A stretch of DNA of 64,000 nt from Trebonia sp963737285 (GTDB lineage Bacteria > Actinomycetota > Actinomycetes > Streptosporangiales > Streptosporangiaceae). Below are positions 60,659-64,000 of this stretch, in pieces. The DNA lies in assembly GCA_963737285.1 (NCBI GenBank), contig CAVTRT010000003.1, forward strand, positions 2,170,001 to 2,234,000, given 5' to 3'. The position numbers and the translations under genes were made by a program. Position 1 is the stretch's first letter. Every line of letters starts with the position of its first letter. The notes below the pieces were generated by a model. The model was not told the origin of the DNA, made no database searches, and saw nothing but the letters and a program-made list of their open reading frames with translations.

Positions 60659-60829
60659 GTGATCATTCTCGCTGTTATCTTGCTCATCATCGGGTTCGCC
60701 AAGATCGCCAACATCGGATTCCTCGCCAAGAGCGCCATCATCTGGATGATCGGAATCATCGCCGTCGTGGCCGGCGCGATCCTCGCACTGCCCGGCCACG
60801 AGGTAGACGGCTACAGGCATCACTACTGA
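60659..60829 (+). CDS. Small hydrophobic protein, DUF6131-like
   Basis: 56 residues: VIILAVILLIIGFAKIANIG, then AIIWMIGIIAVVAGAILALP and a His/Tyr-rich tail (GHEVDGYRHHY). Two membrane helices, matching the small actinobacterial DUF6131 pattern. GTG start with AGGAG seven bases upstream. Function unknown. Confidence 0.75.
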   Translation: MIILAVILLIIGFAKIANIGFLAKSAIIWMIGIIAVVAGAILALPGHEVDGYRHHY

Positions 60830-60877
60830 TCTGATCTCTGCAAGAAATCGACGATTTGCCGCAAATTTCCGCATGCC

Positions 60878-61741
60878 TCAGCTAGGGGCGGCCAGGTGGC
60901 GTTCCAGGATGGCCCGGCTCTCAGCCAGGCCGGCAGCCGCGGTGCTCTCGATGCCAGTCCAGACGTCGTAGTAGTCGCCGGAGACGATCTGCGCACCCAG
61001 CACCGGGTAGTGGCAGACGCAGATCCGGTCCGTGGTGCCCGCGAAGGACAGGAAGTCGAAGTTAGAGGTGCGCTTCTCCCACAAGGGGGCACCGTGGGGG
61101 ACGACGCGGACCGTGGCGTGCGGGCTGTCGGCCAGCGCCAGCAAGTGGCGGACCTGGCCGGCCATGACCTCGGGTGCCCCCCGGACCTTGAGGGCTTCCT
61201 CGTCGATCATCACCTCCAGCAGCCGGGTGATGCCGACGGGCCGGTGCGCCTGGCGGTGAGACAGCAGGTCCCACTCCTGGTCAACGTCACATCCGGGGTA
61301 GACATGGGGCGCCATCTCGCGGAAGTAGCCCTCGGTCTGCACAAGCTGCGGGATGAGCAGGAAGCCGTGGACCTGGGCAAGCGTGGACTCGGCCTCGACC
61401 AGGAGCACGTCCCTGTTGGCCGCGGTCAGCCGAGACGCGTGCGGGGCGAGCCAAGGGGGCGGGGCCGCCGCCCGCCGGGCCAGGTCGATCATCTGGTCGG
61501 CGGCGCTGGCGTCGCGCACGCCGTACTCCACGAGGATGCGCGCCACCTCCTGCGGGGTCGCCGTCCCGAATCCGGTCTCCACGCGGATCAGCCAGTCGGC
61601 CTCGCAGCCGAGCCGCGTGGCGGCCTCGTCGTAGGACAGGCCCACGATCTCCCTGGTCGTCGTGAGCATCGCCCCCAGCACCTTGGCCAGGATGCCCGGC
61701 CGCCTGTCTGCCTGGATCACCCTCTCATTCTGTACCCGCAA
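60878..61741 (-). CDS. XRE-type regulator with DUF5753 domain
   Basis: 287 residues. Divergent helix-turn-helix (ILAKVLGAMLTTTREIVGLS, YDEAATRLGCEADWLIRVET), then DUF5753 (LIPQLVQTEGYFREMAPHVY, LLEVMIDEEALKVRGAPEVM, HATVRVVPHGAPLWEK). No DUF397 partner is adjacent. Starts at TTG 61741 with GGAAGAG upstream, or at GTG 61720. It is divergent from the AroA-like gene, so may control it. Confidence 0.88.
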   Translation of the reverse strand: MRVQNERVIQADRRPGILAKVLGAMLTTTREIVGLSYDEAATRLGCEADWLIRVETGFGTATPQEVARILVEYGVRDASAADQMIDLARRAAAPPPWLAPHASRLTAANRDVLLVEAESTLAQVHGFLLIPQLVQTEGYFREMAPHVYPGCDVDQEWDLLSHRQAHRPVGITRLLEVMIDEEALKVRGAPEVMAGQVRHLLALADSPHATVRVVPHGAPLWEKRTSNFDFLSFAGTTDRICVCHYPVLGAQIVSGDYYDVWTGIESTAAAGLAESRAILERHLAAPS

Positions 61742-61837
61742 GGCTCTTCCCAGCGCGGGTTCCGGGATGCCAGGGAGAGGATTACGAGGACGTTCCCCCG
61801 GTTCGTCATCCGGGCCGCAAGCCGTAGGCTCACTGTC

Positions 61838-63082
61838 ATGGCTGTCGTCGAAGTCCCGGGATCCAAGTCCATCACCGCCCGCGCGCTATTCCTCGCGGCC
61901 GCCGCTCGTGGCACCACGGTGCTGCGCAAGCCCCTGGACTCCGATGACACTGCCGGCTTCGCCGAGGGCCTCACCGCGCTCGGCTACAAGCTGGATCGGG
62001 CACCGGACCAGTGGCGGGTCGAGGGACGCCCGCAGGGACCGGCCCTCGCGCAGGCCCGTGTGTTCTGCCGCGACGGCGCCACCACTGCCAGATTCCTGCC
62101 CGCACTCGCCGCGGCAGGCCACGGCGAGTTCCACTTCGACGCGTCCGCCCAGATGCGCCGCCGCCCTCTCGGCCCGCTCACGAAGGCGCTGCGCAGCCTC
62201 GGCGTCGACCTCATCCACGAGATCGAGGAAGGCCACCACCCACTCACCATCCGCGCCGATGGGATCAAGGGCGGGCACATCACGCTGGACGCCGGCCTGT
62301 CCTCCCAGTTCCTCACCGCGCTGCTGCTCCTCGGCCCGCTCACCGCCGAAGGGCTCGCCATCACCGTCACCGACCTCGTCTCCGCACCGTACGTGGAGAT
62401 CACCACGGCGATGATGGAGCGCTTCGGGGTCGGCGTCGAGCGCGACGGTGACACCTACCTCGTGCCCTCCCGGCCCTACACCGCCACCGACTACCTGATC
62501 GAGCCCGACGCCTCGACAGCGAGCTACTTCCTGGCCGCGGCCGCTGTCACCGGCCGTAGCATCACCATCCCGGGGCTCGGGTCACACTCCCTGCAGGGCG
62601 ACCTGGGATTCGCCGGCGTACTGTCGCGAATGGGTGCCGACGTCACCATCACCCCGGAGTCCGTCACCGTCACCGGCCCCGCGAGCGCAAGCCTGCACGG
62701 CGTCACGGTCAACATGCGCGACATCTCCGACACCATGCCCACACTCGCCGCGATCGCCCCGTTCGCCGACGGCCCGGTCCGCATCGAAGACGTCTACAAC
62801 ACCCGGGTCAAGGAATGCGACCGGCTCGAAGCATGCGCGCAGAACCTCCGCGCCACCGGCGTTCCAGTCCAGGTGGGCCGCGACTGGATCGAAATCCACC
62901 CGGCCCAGCCCCATCCGGCGCACATCGCCTGCCACGGCGACCACCGCATCGCGATGGCCTTCAGCATCACCGGCCTGCGCACCCCCGGCATCACCTTGGA
63001 CGACCCGGGATGCGTCAAGAAGACCTTCCCCGGATTCCACACCGCTGTCGCCGCGCTCCAGACCGCCTGGCAACACGAGTGA
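61838..63082 (+). CDS. 3-phosphoshikimate 1-carboxyvinyltransferase (AroA paralogue)
   Basis: 414 residues. EPSP synthase fold: VEVPGSKSITARALFLAAAA (first loop), SDDTAGFAEGLTALGY, FDASAQMRRRPLGPLTKALR, GLSSQFLTALLLLGPL, NTRVKECDRLEACAQNL and CHGDHRIAMAFSITGLRTPG. The phosphate loop reads CRDGATTARFLPA instead of the usual xGNAGTAxRFL, and about 10-15 N-terminal residues are absent. Known actinobacterial paralogues share this variant. Converts shikimate 3-phosphate and PEP to EPSP, or a related reaction; whether it is the primary AroA cannot be told. Confidence 0.88.
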   Translation: MAVVEVPGSKSITARALFLAAAARGTTVLRKPLDSDDTAGFAEGLTALGYKLDRAPDQWRVEGRPQGPALAQARVFCRDGATTARFLPALAAAGHGEFHFDASAQMRRRPLGPLTKALRSLGVDLIHEIEEGHHPLTIRADGIKGGHITLDAGLSSQFLTALLLLGPLTAEGLAITVTDLVSAPYVEITTAMMERFGVGVERDGDTYLVPSRPYTATDYLIEPDASTASYFLAAAAVTGRSITIPGLGSHSLQGDLGFAGVLSRMGADVTITPESVTVTGPASASLHGVTVNMRDISDTMPTLAAIAPFADGPVRIEDVYNTRVKECDRLEACAQNLRATGVPVQVGRDWIEIHPAQPHPAHIACHGDHRIAMAFSITGLRTPGITLDDPGCVKKTFPGFHTAVAALQTAWQHE

Positions 63083-63131
63083 CTGGCCGAGCAGAGGGCA
63101 GCCCTCGAACATGTCCACCAGGCGATCACCT

Positions 63132-63170
63132 GGCCGTGCCGGGACCACTCGTGGTGGTTCCGGCACGGCC
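63132..63170. terminator. Bidirectional terminator hairpin
   Basis: GGCCGTGCCGGGACCAC (63132-63148), loop TCGTG, GTGGTTCCGGCACGGCC (63154-63170): a 17-bp stem with one G-T pair, between the convergent aroA-like and F5/8 C genes. Confidence 0.7.
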
Positions 63171-63186
63171 CGATTACCCGCAAGCG

Positions 63187-64000
63187 TTAGTACCCGTAGA
63201 TCTCGAACTCCGAGAGCTGGGCGGCGGGCCATCCGCTGTTGGCGGTGAAGTCGAGCTGCACGTCGTTCACGTTGTCCACCGCGAGGGGGATGGTGACGGT
63301 GTTCCCGGTCGCGGGATTAAAGGTGTAAGTGGCTGAGGCCAGCGCCTGAGTGTAGTTGGTGCCGCCGGCGCTTACGTCGACCGAAAAGGTCTCGGTCCGG
63401 TTGCTCCAGGACGGCGGCAGGTGAGCACGAGGCTGGTGATCGTGTAGGTACCTCCGAAGTCCGGGCTCAACCCCAGGTCCACGGTCGCCGACTGCGGCCA
63501 GGCGCTGTTCGTGCTCTCCCAGTAGGTGCTGGTGTTGCCGTCAACCATGTTGCTCGCGACGTACGTCGAGTTGGTGCTGCTGACCGTGACCGGCTTGTTC
63601 AGGGCCAGGTTGGTGACGCCCATGCCTGACGCTGCGTCCTCCTCAACGTACGGGCCTCCGTTCGCGTTGATGAGCATGCTGTCGAACTCCATGCCGGTCA
63701 CCGATGGGGTGTACGTGATGGTGATCGTGCATGAGTCGCCCGCGCCCACCGGGTTGCCGCAGGTGTTGGTCTGCCCGAAGTCCGTACTGTTGGTTATCGA
63801 TTCGAGCGCCACGGCCGTCGTGCCCGGGTTGCTGACGGTGTAGGTCGGGCCCGCGGACGGACAGCTCTGCGAGCCGTTCACGAGTCCCGCGCAGTACTGC
63901 GTCGCGACGCCGGACCAGGTCTCCCCGTCGGTCCCCAGGCCCGCCAGCAGCGCCTGCAGGTAAGGGGCCTCACCGGAGGGGTCGCCCGACAGGGTGGTGT
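63187..64000 (-). CDS. Secreted protein with ASH-like and F5/8 type C domains, 5' end outside the window, frame interrupted
   Basis: Read from the right edge: SGDPSGEAPYLQALLAGLGT, ETWSGVATQYCAG, then an ASH/choice-of-anchor-like domain (TYTVSNPGTTAVALESITNS, CTITITYTPSVTG), then a discoidin-like F5/8 type C domain (NLALNKPVTVSSTNSTYVAS, MVDGNTSTYWES). At CACCTG (63418-63423) the frame shifts by one missing base and goes on: LPPSWSNRTETFSVDVSAGG to SEFEIYGY and stop. Such proteins are exported and bind carbohydrates; the N-terminal family (WSGVATQYC type) occurs in secreted actinobacterial proteins. Cellular role unknown. Confidence 0.75.

Noticed and set aside
1..64000. CRISPR arrays, tRNA or rRNA genes, insertion sequences, integrases
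   Set aside because: No regular direct repeats with spacers, no transposase or integrase frame and no recognisable tRNA or rRNA sequence was seen by eye; a covariance-model search would be needed to exclude a tRNA fully.

Overview
The window is 64 kb of high-GC DNA from a soil-type actinobacterium. The evidence is the phosphatidylinositol mannoside gene set pgsA-patA-pimA, the conserved order pimA / yebC / ruvCAB / yajC-secD-secF / apt / relA, XRE-DUF397 and XRE-DUF5753 regulators, LCP cell-wall ligases and a class III lanthipeptide locus. The sequence does not fix a genus. No rRNA, tRNA, CRISPR array, integrase or transposase was recognised.

Left part (1-20.5 kb), mostly housekeeping on the minus strand: partial relA, apt, secF, secD, yajC, ruvB, ruvA, ruvC; an inserted leaderless AAA+ ATPase on the plus strand; then yebC, a LemA-like gene, pimA, patA and pgsA with start/stop overlaps; then EF-G2, a HIT protein, Tex with an RGG-like tail and a GNAT gene.

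Middle (20.5-36.8 kb), metabolic and envelope genes: a GntR regulator with galC/ligK-galD; VOC protein, dtd, an LCP protein, asparaginase, an XRE/DUF397 pair, homogentisate dioxygenase, a second LCP protein, an acyltransferase-SGNH protein, a DinB-like protein and a THUMP-like methyltransferase.

Accessory island (36.9-42.6 kb): remnants of a universal stress protein and a WD40 gene, an AlbA_2/HATPase-like regulator whose start codon abuts a perfect 14-bp inverted repeat, a trypsin-STAND-WD40 conflict-type protein, a truncated HATPase gene and a palindromic repeat whose second copy lies at 60.1 kb.

42.6-48.9 kb: siderophore-interacting protein and AraC regulator, then a class III lanthipeptide locus. 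It contains the synthetase LanKC, a 45-residue precursor that closely resembles SapB/RamS, a set of hairpins and a PadR regulator. No dedicated exporter is visible.

Right part (48.9-64 kb): a sulfonate/nitrate-type ABC transporter with an embedded flavoprotein-ferredoxin pair; a four-gene sugar isomerase/dehydrogenase operon divergent from a LacI regulator with TTTTCGAAAA operators; an uncharacterised three-repeat protein; a DUF6131-type peptide; an XRE-DUF5753 regulator divergent from an AroA-like enzyme; and a secreted F5/8-type C protein running off the right edge.

Six single-base reading-frame breaks occur in otherwise well-conserved genes (secD, galD, the acyltransferase-SGNH gene, araC twice, the F5/8 C gene). 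All but the last sit in or next to short G/C runs. They look more like assembly errors than decay, and the products are described as if the frame were repaired.
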